NCBI GenBank assembly: GCA_014529385.2
Contig: CM043942.1
Location: 57,041,340 to 57,105,339 of the forward strand
From: Adiantum capillus-veneris
Taxonomy: Eukaryota > Streptophyta > Polypodiopsida > Polypodiales > Pteridaceae
Direction: 5' to 3'
Length of the DNA: 64,000 bases
A program made the translations under genes and the position numbers. Under the pieces are notes generated by a model. The model was not told where the DNA came from. It was given only the letters and a program-made list of their open reading frames with translations, and did no database searches. Positions 21,450 through 33,059 of the stretch are shown here, in pieces; the first letter of the stretch is position 1; each line of letters opens with the position of its first letter.

Positions 21450-22131
21450 GTTAGGAAGCAACCACCTTTAGTTACTAAGTAAGGAATCTGCAAGCACCAT
21501 ATTAGAGAGTTTGAGACTTTAGAGCCAATTTGAAAATAACCGATGTCTTAAAGATTTGGCCATATGGACAAATCTCAAACTTTTTTTAAAGGCCAACTCC
21601 TTCCATAAGATAGTACTTGAAAATCTCTTTTGAGCCATGATCTCAAAGCTTTGGCCATGTGTTCAAATATTAAGCTCCTTTTGAAAGTGATTATTGGAAA
21701 ATTTTCAAATTCACTAATATGGTGTTGGCCAGCAGCAAATCATACTTCAAAAATAATGGTTAAAATTATGTATAAAAAATATCATGGAACAAAATAAAAA
21801 GCCATAAACTGAAACAAATGAATTTGCTTATGCCTATCGTCATCCACATGCTGTATATTATAATGTCCCATACCACGAGAATAGACAGTGTATGTCATAT
21901 GTCTGAATGTATGTAGATATCATTCGTCACAACCATTGTTACATAATCAAATTTCATTAATTCAATGTATACTATTGAAATCATATGATCATAAACCAAA
22001 TTCAAAAATCCAACTCCAACTCCAACACCAAATCCAAATCCAAATCACGTTCATTATATACCTGGGTAACAAAATCATACTAGGGGCAGTGGTGGCCAAT
22101 CACTGCAACATGATTTTGTAATCAATGTTCC
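21450..22131. other. Nested element interior, nothing recognised
   Basis: AT-rich sequence between the LTR and the tandem repeat block, with no coding sense found. Confidence 0.5.
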
Positions 22132-22400
22132 CTAAATCAACGAATCAATACTAATCAAGCGTGCTACCTAAATCAGTGAATATGCACTTGTGCTACCTAA
22201 ACCGACAAATTTGCACTAGTAATGTTTAAGCTAGAGAATCTATTGTTTGCTGGTATGTTGCCTAAATCAGCAAATCTGCACTCATGCTACCTAAATCGAT
22301 GGATCTACATGGATAATTGGTGTTGCCTAAATTGGACAATCTACACTAAGATGAACATTTACACACTGCCTAAATGCAAATATGTGTGCACACGGCCAAT
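22132..22400 (+). repeat. Degenerate tandem repeat, 'CTAAATC' type
   Basis: Units of about 29-36 bases share a core like GCTACCTAAATC, a variable GAAT/GGAT word, and CTGCACTA. About seven units can be followed. The same motif occurs in inverse orientation at about 28050-28330, outside the element. Confidence 0.7.
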
Positions 22401-22939
22401 GGACTAAGCAAGGCATAAAAGACAAAACATTGACTACCTTTTTGTCATCAAATTGGAGTATATTTTATTTGACATCACCTTAGCTCATGTGAGTAGCTTT
22501 TAAAGTTGTCTGGTGGTATTCTCCATTGTTGTAAAAGTCCAAAACTACCTGAGTGTAGCTCCTTAGGTATATCTACAACAAAATCACTTAAAACAAGTAA
22601 ACAAAGTGAGCATTTATCAAACGAGTAAAATAAATTGAGGGATTGTTGTATAAGAAGACGTTTTAAGAGGTGGTGCATAATGTTGTGCTAAGTGACTGCG
22701 TAAAAGAAAAACCAAAAAAAGAAGAGAACTTACCTTGTTTTTGTTCAACCTAGTCACAAATTATCCCACTCATTAGTGAGAATGATCTTGTATGATGTAT
22801 AGACTTATAACCATCAGTAAACTAGCACATGTAAGAGGTTTTTGAAGCCTGAGGTTTGGTATAGTTTGTCGTGCTTAGCTCTTTTATAATATGCATTGTT
22901 TGAGTAGGAAAACAAGTTTTGACAATGATTCTAAGTTAC
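22401..22939 (-). other. Nested element interior, no firm gene
   Basis: A minus-strand stretch at 22475-22678 reads IPKELHSGS and may continue the C-lobe of the kinase remnant, but the match is too weak to call. Confidence 0.35.
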
Positions 22940-23540
22940 TTCAACTCATGTGTTTAGATATACATGATGGCAATAAGAATCTTGATCACCATGCATCCTA
23001 CACTCCATATATCTACATGACGTACATAATTGTCTCCTATTATAACTTTTGGTGCCATCCAAAAAATAGACTCTTTGATGGATTTGCAAGCATCAGTTAT
23101 TGTGTCCTCATGAAATGTTTTAGATACTCCAAAAGCAGCCAATTTCACAAAAACATTAGAATCAATAAGCATGTTTCCAGCTTTGATATCTCTATGAAAA
23201 CTTTTTTTTCTTAAAGATACTCAAGACCAAGAAGTAATTGTGTTTTGTAGACAGGAACAAGAGACTCACTAAATGTGCCAAATCTTTCTAGCATGCTTTG
23301 AATAGATCCGCTAAAAAACATCGTCCAAAAATATATAAAGAACAATGCCTCTTCATCTTTGTCCATATCTATGTAACCAACAATATGTTTGTGTCTTATC
23401 TCTTTATATAACGAGATTTCTCTTTCTAGACAAGTCATGTAAAAAGCTTTCTCTTCATCATTAGTCATGTTTTGAAACTTCAAATGTTTCATTGGCATAA
23501 GCTCTCCAATGGATTGATTGATGCCACAAAACAACGGTCT
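22940..23540 (-). pseudogene. MAPKKK (ANP/NPK1-like) protein kinase fragment
   Basis: Reading right to left: LEREISLYKEIRHKHIVGYI (the alpha-C glutamate region), a hinge-like FIYFWTMFFSGSIQSMLERFG, LLLGLEYL, a frame break, then FHRDIKAGNMLID (catalytic loop, HRDIK kept), VKLAAFGVSK (DFG changed to AFG), FWMAPKVI (normally WMAPEVI) and VDIWSVGC. The order and wording match the ANP/NPK1 class of plant MAP kinase kinase kinases, which phosphorylate MAP kinase kinases. Loss of the DFG aspartate and the frame break make it inactive. The lobes run on without an intron, suggesting a spliced RNA source. It lies in sense within the nested copia-type element. A Ser-rich frame at 23669-23890 may be part of the same gene. 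Confidence 0.78.
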
Positions 23541-26500
23541 CTAGATGCTGCAAGAGCTGCAAGTATCAAGGGGAGCATTTGCATGTCTATCCCATCACCA
23601 CAAACATCAAAACCACACTTGAGGACCTGATGCATGCTTTGAGCTTCTTGTGATGCAATGGCATCTTCTCATAGTCTACCAATTGCCAATGGTGGCAACT
23701 GAGCAGAGCCACTTGACGTTTCTGATGCATTAGTGAGATATCTCATGTCATTGTGCGAGGCATCTGGATAGCCAAGTGATGAGCTGGATGTGGAAGAGTA
23801 AAATGTTGAGAGGAGATTTTGATTGCCCCCTAGAGGAAATGAACATGCCATCAAAGCATTGTTGAGAGATCTTTCTAATGGTTTGTTCATTGCATCTAAT
23901 GACTAAGCATGATTCAGTGGAGACAAAGTCCACTCTAGTGTGTGGCCTTTGAGCTTCAAAAGAGACTTCTCTAATTGTCTCTTGTTAATTAAGTGTTGAG
24001 GCACGGGCAGGAGATGTTGGCCTGCCATGCCATGCTAGAGGGGAGCCCAAACCTTTAGCCATTGAGCTTGGACTCTTTGCCGCATTTGAATCAGAGACAT
24101 ATTTGTCCTTGTCTAATAAATGCTGCATGATCTTGAGTAAAAGACTTCACAATCAGCTCACATACATCATCTTCTCCTCTAAGAAAATCTAGGCAAAGGA
24201 AATACCTCAACTCTATTTGAGCTCATTTTTCACGGGCAAGTTCCTTCAATTTACAACCTCAAAACCTATCAATATAGATTTCAGATTTATCCTTCAATGT
24301 AATCAAAACCACAAAATCAAACATTGTGTATATGTAACCTGGCTTTATTAGTTATTGTCAAAAGCCCTTTTATCAATAACTCAATTATTAAATTACCTAG
24401 CTTATGAATTATTAGGCAACTTAGAAAACAATAGCCTCTTTTTTACCTTGAAACCATAGAGTTTACACTTGCATCATGAGAAACCTTCAAGATGCATGAG
24501 TATAGGCTGTTTACAAATCATTTTCCTAGCTTGTGCATACGGTGGAGACAAGAGGCAAAAAGGGGATGGCTAAAAGAGGGGCATATGAGAGGTTGGTCAG
24601 TCAAGAGAATATATCCAAGTATAAGTGGGAGTTGAGCATCGGACATAGTTTAAAAATTTGACGTGATAGATAAGTGTGGTTAAGGAGGACGGGTTAATGT
24701 CCCATTCATGATTTGACAACACTAATCCTAATTAATATAGAGAATGCTTAAGAACACAAAATGACAAAAATTGGTCAAGTTCTCAATGTAGCATCAAGTT
24801 ACATTTTCTGTGAGCATAGAAATGAGCTCAATATATAGGAGAAGAAGTGGTAGGTTGAGTGACATCATCAATGAGGTGTGAGAGATCATTCAAATTAGCC
24901 AAAGAGGAGAGTACAAGTTGAAAACTCATGTACACCTTTTTGGGGCTGTTTTGGCCTATCTATTGGCTCCATTATGCAGTGGAAAGGTGCTAGAAAGGTC
25001 CATGGGTCATGCATACATATGTGGGAATCATTTTGGATATGTAATCATGCATGTGGACTAAGGGAGAGTTTACTAGGGGCATAAGTTAGGTTTGACCCAT
25101 CATGAAGCTTTAATGCATAAAACGCTAATCACGACTAGTGACCAATGAGGTGGAAGGCCTCATGGTGTGTAAACCACACCCTACCATCCCATAAGGAATT
25201 AGACACATTACATTGTAAACAATCTGATCTCTCATTTTCAATAGGATCTCAAGAAGGTGCCTCCTCATAAATGTTATACACCTAAAGAATTTTAGTTGGA
25301 TCAATATACTTGCTCATCATTAGATTGCGCTAATCATTTTCAACTATTGCAATAGGAATGGAAGACAAAGATGAATTTTGAAAGAAGAGACCAACTTTAC
25401 TTCAATGTTTTTCAACTCTTGGGTCTGTTCTATCTTGCTTGTATTGCTTTGCATTCTCGGGGAAAAAATGCTACGCGTATAAAATCTTGTCATCATTTGG
25501 TTATGAAATCAACAAACATTAGAAGCAGATGCTATGTGCACATGCATGCAAAGTAGAATCAAGAAAATGGATAAGTAGGGCATTTAGGCATCTTTGCACA
25601 TGTAAATTTATATTTGTGATAGCAGGACAAGCCACAAATTTCCTATTATATGGTAGTTTGCAATTGTTGCCCTTCCATCAAACAACTTGCACTTGTCTAA
25701 AATCTCAAGCAACAGATGTAGCCCTCCTATGCGCATGTGTAAGGCCATCGCTTTCTTAAAATGATGATGATGGTCAAGAAGACCCGCATTTCCTCACACT
25801 GCAAGGGTCGTAGCTATCTATTGTTTTTTTCCCGTCTCTCTCCACCATGATCATCAGCACACCCACAACGTAGAGAAAAACCAGGTTATGTGTGTGCCAA
25901 TCCTACGGTGATATCATGTGGAAAATGGGGCGCAAAGCAGTGCGAGTGCTACTGGGTAGGCAACTGGAGTCAAAGGAGAGTTGGTAGAAAGGAAGAGAGA
26001 GCGAGAGATATATATAGAGGCAATTCTTTTTCTTTTGCATGAGTGCTTAGCGACCCTTTTTTATTAAACTGATAGTCATTGTCTTTGGGATAACGGCTGA
26101 GCAAAAGGTTGGCATGCCCTAATTTTAGCAGGCTACGAACTCACGAGCTCAAACCGCTCTTTGTTGTTGTCAATTTCTTGCCTACCACCACAACGTTTTT
26201 GTTTGCATGGGTGGAATGGGTGGTGGGCTACATGGGTATGTGCAGAGTCCCATGCACATTGTCGGGCTATTTCCGCTATTGTGTTGAGGACTATCGCAAA
26301 AACCACCGCCGAATAAGGCCCACCCTACTATCACCGTCAAACAATAAAGATGTCCATTGTGGGGTGGTCAAAGAGTGCATTGGTTTGATGCTACTACAAC
26401 CTTGGTAATGGTTGCCCCTTACCTTACTAGAGCACGATAATATTGGCCCCTTAGTCTATTACTCCATCATGCCTACTCCGCTTCATATGTTGAGTTTGCC

Positions 26501-27187
26501 GAGTGATGGGTTTTATCAAGATACTACACAGGTCCTTCAAATTTTGAGACTTTGTAGTCACTTGGGGTTGTTTCCCATATCCATTAGATCTTTAATGAAA
26601 CTCATTCAAAAAAATTCTTGAGGTCTCTTAGGATTGTGTCTACAATGTTGAATTTTCTCCAATTCTTCTTCTATCCATCCTTCTTCTTACATCTCACCAT
26701 GCCTTCTTCTTCTGCTTCTCTTGGAATTGGTCTCTTGGGAGCCAAGGTAAGGATTAACTAAGCCTTCGTTGATATGAAGAACTTCTTCTTGTACTATACA
26801 CATCCTCAATCTAATGACATATTCTTCTTAATCATATCTAGCCTCATGTCCATCTTACCACTGTTTTAACAAGCTATATCAATATCTATCGAGCGCTAAC
26901 TGAGGTATTAGCAATAATTATATTTTACTCAATATATAAAATATCATAATTTTTATATCCTATTAGGATAACTTTCACTGATTACAAATTAATGAAGGAT
27001 TAAACATTGAGGCATCCAAAGATTTACCAGAAACAGGTAACATGAAAGAGGAATAAAACAAAAATATTTAAATTAACCAAAAAATAATTATGTAAGTGCA
27101 CTCGGCTCTAGTGCATAATTGTATCCTTGTTCAAATGCCAATTTTCGGATCTCTTTGATCGATTGTTAACAAGATCGTAGCCTTGTT
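23541..27187 (-). other. Nested element interior, no recognised gene
   Basis: Scattered short frames only. The stretch 23669-23933 has a Ser/Thr-rich minus frame next to the kinase remnant. The remainder, to the primer site, shows no gag or pol motifs. A run of ten or so C residues near 27446 lies in the adjacent LTR. Confidence 0.45.
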
Positions 27188-27199
27188 GCTTTGATACCA
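27188..27199 (-). other. Primer-binding site of nested element, tRNA-iMet
   Basis: On the minus strand this reads TGGTATCAAAGC, one base from the initiator-Met complement and one base inside the LTR. Confidence 0.85.
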
Positions 27200-27200
27200 C

Positions 27201-27674
27201 TGTTGTAGTCAAGTGCACAGAGGGCCTGCAAAATACACAAATAGCATATTGCAGACAATTGAATCAACATATCTGCATACTTGGCAAAATGCACATATGT
27301 ACCAATAGTACACGATTTGAGAGAGAGAGAGAGAGAAGTAGGAGAGCACATGCAGGCACATCTCCGATAGCGGAGTGCTACAGAGGCATGTTGAGAGAGG
27401 AGATGTGAGAAGAGAAAAGAAGGACACAGACATTGGGTGCAATCCCCCCCCCCCGTGCAAGAGTGAGCATTTTCCTCTTGCACATATTTACTTACAAATT
27501 TCTTGAATGCTTAAAATGATTACAAATTGTCTGCCCACACATAAAGTGACCATAGCTCATAAAGAGCACTTTAATAATGAAATATCCATAAACTTGCTAT
27601 CCTTTTGCATAGTCCATAATTCACTTATTCTTTTGCCACCTGCAATAAATAATTATCTATAGATTTTCATTACA
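27201..27674 (-). repeat. 5' LTR of nested copia-type element
   Basis: 474 bases, TGTTGTAGTC to ATTTTCATTACA on plus. It includes a (GA)n stretch near 27318 and a C-run near 27446. Confidence 0.87.
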
Positions 27675-27912
27675 TAGCCCACATGCTACTTGACATTTTT
27701 CCACATATGGTGTATATCACTTTTCATCATTTATTGCCACCTTTCATTATAAGGCCACCATGCTTAACTTGTAATTCTCTCTCATTTTGATCAATCAAGC
27801 AAGTTTATTTCCTTTTACATTTATATTTTCTCAAATACTTATTGCTAATTGCTATGATGAATCTTTTTATTATGATGAATGCCTCGTTGGTCTATCCACC
27901 ATAAGCATTTTA
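27675..27912 (+). repeat. 3' LTR of TRIM-like element, second part
   Basis: After the TAGCC duplication the sequence CACATGCTACTTGAC... continues the LTR exactly where 20950 stopped, and follows 19143-19380 to CTATCCACCATA. The final bases differ between the copies, so the end is approximate. Confidence 0.8.
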
Positions 27913-28959
27913 ATTACTACTAAATTAAACCATATCACATAAGGTGATTTGGAATAATCGATAACAATCTCGTAAGTATTTCATTACCCAACACACTCAA
28001 ATTTTGTGTCAAACAAGTGATAAATGTATTATATCTTATGCTTTGCCTTGGTCAAGTACACAAATTTGCTAATTTAGGCAGTGTACAAGCGTCAACATGG
28101 TGTCAATTCACCAATTTAAGCAACACCAAATTATTTAGTGCAAATCTACTAGTTTAGGTAATGCTAGTGCAAATTGCCAATTAGATAGTACAACCATAAA
28201 TATAGATCCACCGATTTAGATAGCATTAGTGTAGATTCATCATTTTACACAGTACGGCCATAAATGTAGGTTCAATAGTTTAAGTAATGTAAATGTAGAT
28301 CTATCAGTTTTGGCACCTCAAAATAATGGCACCTTCCAGAAACTTTGCTACTCTGATCTACACCTACCCTAAACTTTCTTTTGCAAAGCTGATCTCGGAA
28401 AAAAAATCAAGAATAACAAAAATAGACATGAAATAGGTTGTTTTACAGGTCAAAACAAATCAGTAAAAATTTGCAACCGAGCTAAAATCGATCTTTTACT
28501 TAGTCAAATTTGCAGCAAGGATTATGGAACCAAGCTAAAATCGATCTTTTACTTAGTCAAATTTTAGCTACAAGATAATTTTGAAAATTTTATAGCTTCG
28601 TCCTATTCTCCTCCACGACATTGCAATGATACAAGACCTTCACTCCAACTGCAATACCACTTGAAGAGTGCGCAATGTGTGTGGAGTGCAAGGGAGAAGA
28701 AGATCAGACATGAGCACAATGTGGTTGGAGCTCTCGGTGAGGATTTGGAATTACTTTATAACTTCTTATTGTTCTATATGATTAAAAGAATAGATAAGGT
28801 TAGTATGGTCAATGTGATGGGTGTCCGCTAGATGGCCCGAACCTTAACACTTGCAAATGTTAATTAAGTGCTAGAGGATATGCTAAGAACCTACATTAGC
28901 GTGAAACAATCTTCCCAATTGAAACAATTCAATTGGGAAGATTACCTCTCTAGTTTGGA
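27913..28959. other. Old flanking DNA
   Basis: No gene seen. The inverted copy of the 'CTAAATC' tandem repeat lies at about 28050-28330. Near 28470-28560 a phrase of about 35 bases (GAGCTAAAATCGATCTTTTA...) is repeated. Confidence 0.5.
28050..28330 (-). repeat. Degenerate tandem repeat, inverse copy
   Basis: Units such as CAATTTAAGCAACACC, GTTTAGGTAATGCTAGTGCA and GATTTAGATAGCATTAGTG are the complement of the motif at 22132-22400. About seven degenerate units are visible. Confidence 0.65.
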
Positions 28960-29290
28960 GTTTGTTAATATGATGCAAAGCATATTACGATTAAGTTTAA
29001 TCCCTTCATGCTTATGAACGATTTTCAACCTCTATCACCAATTATGGTGGGGTTGGTTAATGATGAGGCATTTCAACAAGTCAAGGACTTTGTCCATAAT
29101 CATATGGATATATTGAATATTTCTCGTCGATAAGATAGATACAAGAACTCTGCTAATGTGACATGTCAACAAGTCACTTTCACAAAAAGTTCAAAAGAGG
29201 TATTCTTGCGTGTTCTAAAAACTTTAGAAAGTCGAATGTTGATTATTTGTTTAGTCACCTCTTGTGGGACGTGCGTCTAACCTCACTCCT
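28960..29290 (+). pseudogene. Integrase C-terminal relic of an old gypsy element
   Basis: One frame reads PFMLMNDFQPLSPIMVGL, then FQQVKDFVHNHMDILNISRR, a stop, RYKNSAN, VTF and EVFLRV. This is the usual order of the region after the integrase core in plant and fungal gypsy elements: SPF-type block, a helix with an aspartate-rich turn, then the F-x-VGD-x-VFL stretch. Only this short piece remains and it has stops. No LTR is recognised nearby. Confidence 0.5.
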
Positions 29291-29995
29291 ATCTTATTGC
29301 AGATTTAGCGAGAACCACGAATAATTGTCAATCCATGGGATGAAGCTGACTCGACTAGTGCATGGAGGCTACAAGAGGGTGTCAATCTCTTGGAAAACAA
29401 CTAACAACTCGCATCTAACTCAAGCTACACTCAAATGACCGAAATCACCAAGAGCCAATCGCTCATCGGCAAACAATTCACATCCATTACAGCATCAAAT
29501 GACATCCAAACGTAATGAAACTTTTAGGACAAGTCTATAAGACCTATGCACACATGCTTATGGTCTCAAATCCCACTTTCGATGAAGTGCAAAAAACGCG
29601 ATTATTAACAATAGTGAGATTTTGACCTAGTTGTTTTCGACCCAGAATGCATCTAAATGCTTAGCAATAATGCCCCAATACCCCGCCTATACTTAGTTAT
29701 TGATTTAAGAGTGTAAATTCCTAGTTATGATGAAATTAGGCCGTGGATCAACGACACCAAAAGCTACAAAATACCGTGAAATGCTTACACCAATGCGTAG
29801 AGCTCTCACCTACGGTTGCAACGCAACAGACGCGACTGCAATGTGACAACCGGGGAGGGAGTAGGAAGTGGGAGAGTGCAAGAAGTGAGCACCGTTAGCT
29901 CACGCTGTGTATTTCTTATCCAAAATCTTATAAAAATATTACAAAAGTTGGCTTTTATACCTTAGCCAAGGTTTTTGGTGGTCAAAACTAATAAT
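29291..29995. other. Flanking DNA left of element E
   Basis: No coding frame or repeat recognised. Bases 29996-29999 (CTAG) are the left duplication of element E. Confidence 0.5.
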
Positions 29996-29999
29996 CTAG

Positions 30000-30257
30000 T
30001 GAGGCGGTCCGGGGCGGGCAACAAGAAGAGCAACCTCTAGACACCCTTCAAGGCTCCCATGCTGCTCAATGGGGCTGGGGCACAACACAACACAAACCAA
30101 AATAACAAACCCACAGCCAAATCCCAACTACATGAGGGCACCACCTAGTTTAAGAGCGAACTAGGACGCAAAAGAGGAGAATCGTTAGAGCAACCCACAA
30201 ACAAGCAATGAATTTACACTAACCCTAACACCAATGGAACACTCTCACACACTAAAA

Positions 30258-30305
<48 letters not shown>

Positions 30306-32666
30306 TGCTCGGGCTGCTTTGAAACGTATCGGCAATGATCAAGCAAACACAACTATATTTAAGAAAGAGAGAGAAAGGGGGAGGGGTGCTTGTTGCATTA
30401 ATACCTTCTTACGAATCTGTCATGACAAATCAAAGTGAGATTAGTATTTGTTCAACATAGCTTGCGTAAATTTCACCACAACACATCACAAAAAAAACCA
30501 CCCCAATCACTGTCTTAAAGCCAGGGGAGTCCTCTCCACCCTGTCGCCCTCTTACAGTATGTGGGATTTATGGCTAGATTGATGACAACACCAGAGACAA
30601 GCTATCAAGAACTTAACAAAAAACACCAAGACACTTATGCATCATTGTTGTCCATTACTTCACGTTGGAAGGGAGCCAAAGTATCCAAGCTTAGTCCAAA
30701 TCCACCCTCCTTGATTCAACAAATGTTGGGCTTACACTAGTAGGAGAATTAATAGATTTCCTACTCTCAATTGAATGATCACTCTCTCTCTTACAATGGC
30801 ATAGAGTTCCCTTGCTAATCCCCTATTACAACACATGCACATGCATAAGACAATGAGCTTCCACTCAAGAGCTCCTTCTAGAGAGGTTGAGCTTGGCTTC
30901 TCAAGCTATAGCATAGTGCTCTTGCTTATGGCTCCCCCCTTTTATGCTAGCTACACCCTCCTTTTATAGCAATTTTGAAGGCTAGGGTTACTCCTCTAAC
31001 CATGGTTGGGTTAGATTTTCAGCAATTTATCTAATTTCTTTTGCTTGGAATTATCAAGAAGTTGGTGGGGAAAGAGAGAGGAGAGAAATGGAGGTGATAG
31101 GACTTTTCATAGTGGGTTAGTGTTAGTAGAGTTAGTATTAATTTACAAATGGAATTGGATATTTACAATGGGAGTATCCATGTAGGATACAAATAAGGAA
31201 GAAAAACTCTTAAGAGGTAAGAAAAGGTGGATTTCTTACAAGGTTGATGCTCCAAGTATCTTGAGTAGGGCCAATTTTGACGCTTGTTGACGGTCCACTA
31301 GCTTTGACGGTACATTTTTTCTCCACTCTTGACCTTCCTTGAGAGACAAGGTAATTGAAGCTGAGTAATCAACCACCATGATGCTGTCTTTTAAGAGAAG
31401 AGGCTGAATTTTGTGGTTTTTTGATAGATATGGGTAATTTGGAGGAGGAAAAATGAGACTAGGTGGTCAATTTTGGAATGGAATTGTGTGTGGGAGGTAT
31501 GAGTTCACCATGGTTTCTCTTATTCTTCAAGGTTGAGGAGAAGGTGAGTAGTGTGCAGAGAAGAGTGGTGAGAGAGATGGGGATGATGAGTGGAGAAGTG
31601 TGTGTGAAAGAGGAAAATGATAAAGTGGAAGAGAGAGTGTGGCTGCATAGCATGGGAAAACTGGGGTCCACTAAAAAAATCATAGCTCACAGCTCGTAGC
31701 TCAAAAAAATATGAAAAAATTTGAGGCAAAAGTTCAGCCCACGAGCTACAACTTTTGTTTGTATTACCTTTTCAAATTCGGAGAGCAAGTGAACTTTAAA
31801 AATTCAGCAAAACCGATCGTTTTTTTTCCACTGCAAAGGTCCTTGTGGGTCCTTCTTTGGATGATTCTTTTGAATACCTCCAAGAGTGAGCCCTCCATAG
31901 TGCATGTATGCATGCCACCTACCCTTGACCTTATTTGGTAGGTCTATAATTGAAGATATTTTTGAGATTAGGATATAGTACAACTAAAAAAATCAAATAT
32001 TGAGGGGTCTAAAAAATATGTACATGTCAAATATAAATAATATAAGTGGAAAAAATATAAAGGGGTCAAAAGAAATCTCTCTCATTATGAGGCTACCATA
32101 AAAGATAAATATTTTTGGTGTTCTAATTTTTTAGAAAAAAACAAAATAGATGTAGGAAGGGAAAAATCAAAATAGTGAAAAAATATACACATAAATAAAA
32201 CTAGTTTTTTTGATTTTTGTTGGGGTGGAGTTACACCAAATATAAGAGAAGCTTACATGAAAATATTTCTATATGGCATAAAGAGTATGAAAAATGATAA
32301 GAAAAATTGTGGTAATGGTGAGGCAATGTACAGAGCATAAATAACACACACCTAGGTAGAAATATTTAAATAAATACCAAAATAATTATAAAAAATTCTT
32401 TTATTTAGGCCCTATATATAAAGAAATATTTACATACGCATGGGCCATAATATACTTATATTTTTATTATTATTATTATTTTTTTTTGGCTCAACGAGCC
32501 CAATGACTAGCTAATTGAGGTTTTTTAAGAAGATATGGGAAAAGTCCCGTGACTCACGCACGCCTATGTACAGTGAAATGGTAGGGATAGCCACAGTGTT
32601 TGGGTGATTTTGGTAGGGTGAGGTAACTCACTGTGGTAATTACAAAGAGCCGAAAAACGGCTATCA
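30000..32666 (-). repeat. 3' LTR of element E
   Basis: 2,667 bases, plus-strand TGAGGCGGTCC to ACGGCTATCA. Matches 42417-45072 closely. Contains a (GA)n run at 30261-30302 and a minus-strand TATA box CTATAAAAGG at 30960-30969. Confidence 0.9.
30261..30302 (+). repeat. (GA)n microsatellite in LTR
   Basis: About 21 GA units. The other LTR has about 16 at 42670-42702. Confidence 0.97.
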
Positions 32667-32681
32667 TTAGCCCTCCCCTGG
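32667..32681 (-). other. Polypurine tract, left unit of E
   Basis: The minus strand reads CCAGGGGAGGGCTAA before the LTR. The same tract ends the other two units at 35824-35838 and 40891-40905. Confidence 0.8.
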
Positions 32682-32693
32682 ATGATGGTATAT

Positions 32694-33059
32694 TCATGTA
32701 CCATCATAGAGCATCTTTTCCAAAGAGAGTGCTTCAGAGTCCTTGACAAGATCTTCATTGTTTGGCCCCTCGGAATTTTGGCTAGAGTTACACTCATGCT
32801 TCATGTAACAATACTTACATGAGACAGTGGCCTTTTGACAGATCTTTGGTAGATCCTTTGGTAGAAGGCGACTCAAATAAGGCTTCAAGCGATACCCGTT
32901 TACTTTCCTGGAGTGCTCTTTACCATTCAAGTCCATAAGCTGATAGTAACTTGAATTGAAAGCCTTCTTGACTATGTATGGCCCTTGCCATCTAGTTTCA
33001 AACTTGGCATCAAAACGATTATCGAGTTGATTGTCATACCTTAGCACCAGATCTCCTTC
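32694..33059 (-). pseudogene. Integrase C-terminal end, left unit of E
   Basis: Reads VLRYDNQLDNRFDAKFETRWQGPYIV, the GPY/F-type module after the integrase core, then YQLMDLNGKEHSRKVNGYRLKPYLSRL and a tail. This is the only copy in E that keeps the full module. The other two lost about 147 bases here (junction at CAT) and read YQLMSVTLAKIP instead. It is joined directly to RT at about 33060, so the integrase core is absent. Confidence 0.8.

Larger units (their letters stand above)
20951..27674 (-). mobile_element. Nested copia-type non-autonomous element with kinase fragment
   Basis: LTRs at 20951-21440 and 27201-27674 are similar along their length. On the plus strand they open TACTATAG and TGTTGTAG and both close ATTACA. 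TAGCC flanks the insertion on both sides (20946-20950 and 27675-27679). The primer site lies at 27188-27199 on the minus strand, so the element reads right to left. The 5.7-kb interior has no gag, protease, RT or integrase that I can see, but carries a MAPKKK-like kinase remnant in the sense direction. Confidence 0.88.
19006..27912 (+). mobile_element. Short copia-type non-autonomous (TRIM-like) element, interrupted
   Basis: The 5' LTR is 19006-19390. A primer site TGGTATCAGAGC at 19391-19402 matches the initiator-Met tRNA. The interior is about 1.4 kb without gag or pol. The 3' LTR starts at 20820, is cut at 20950 by another element, and resumes at 27675-27680. Without the insertion it would be about 2.2 kb. 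The right end is uncertain because the last bases of the 3' LTR have drifted. The copia-type assignment rests on the primer site and small LTR. Confidence 0.8.

Noticed and set aside
22954-23534. Functional kinase gene
   Set aside because: The DFG aspartate is lost, the lobes are in different frames, and stops follow.
26109-26408. 99-codon plus-strand frame as a host gene
   Set aside because: No recognisable motif, antisense to the nested element, and no supporting context.
31459-31941. Short frames on both strands, repeated at 43862-44344
   Set aside because: They are inside the two LTRs of element E and show no protein motif; similarity is that of the LTRs.
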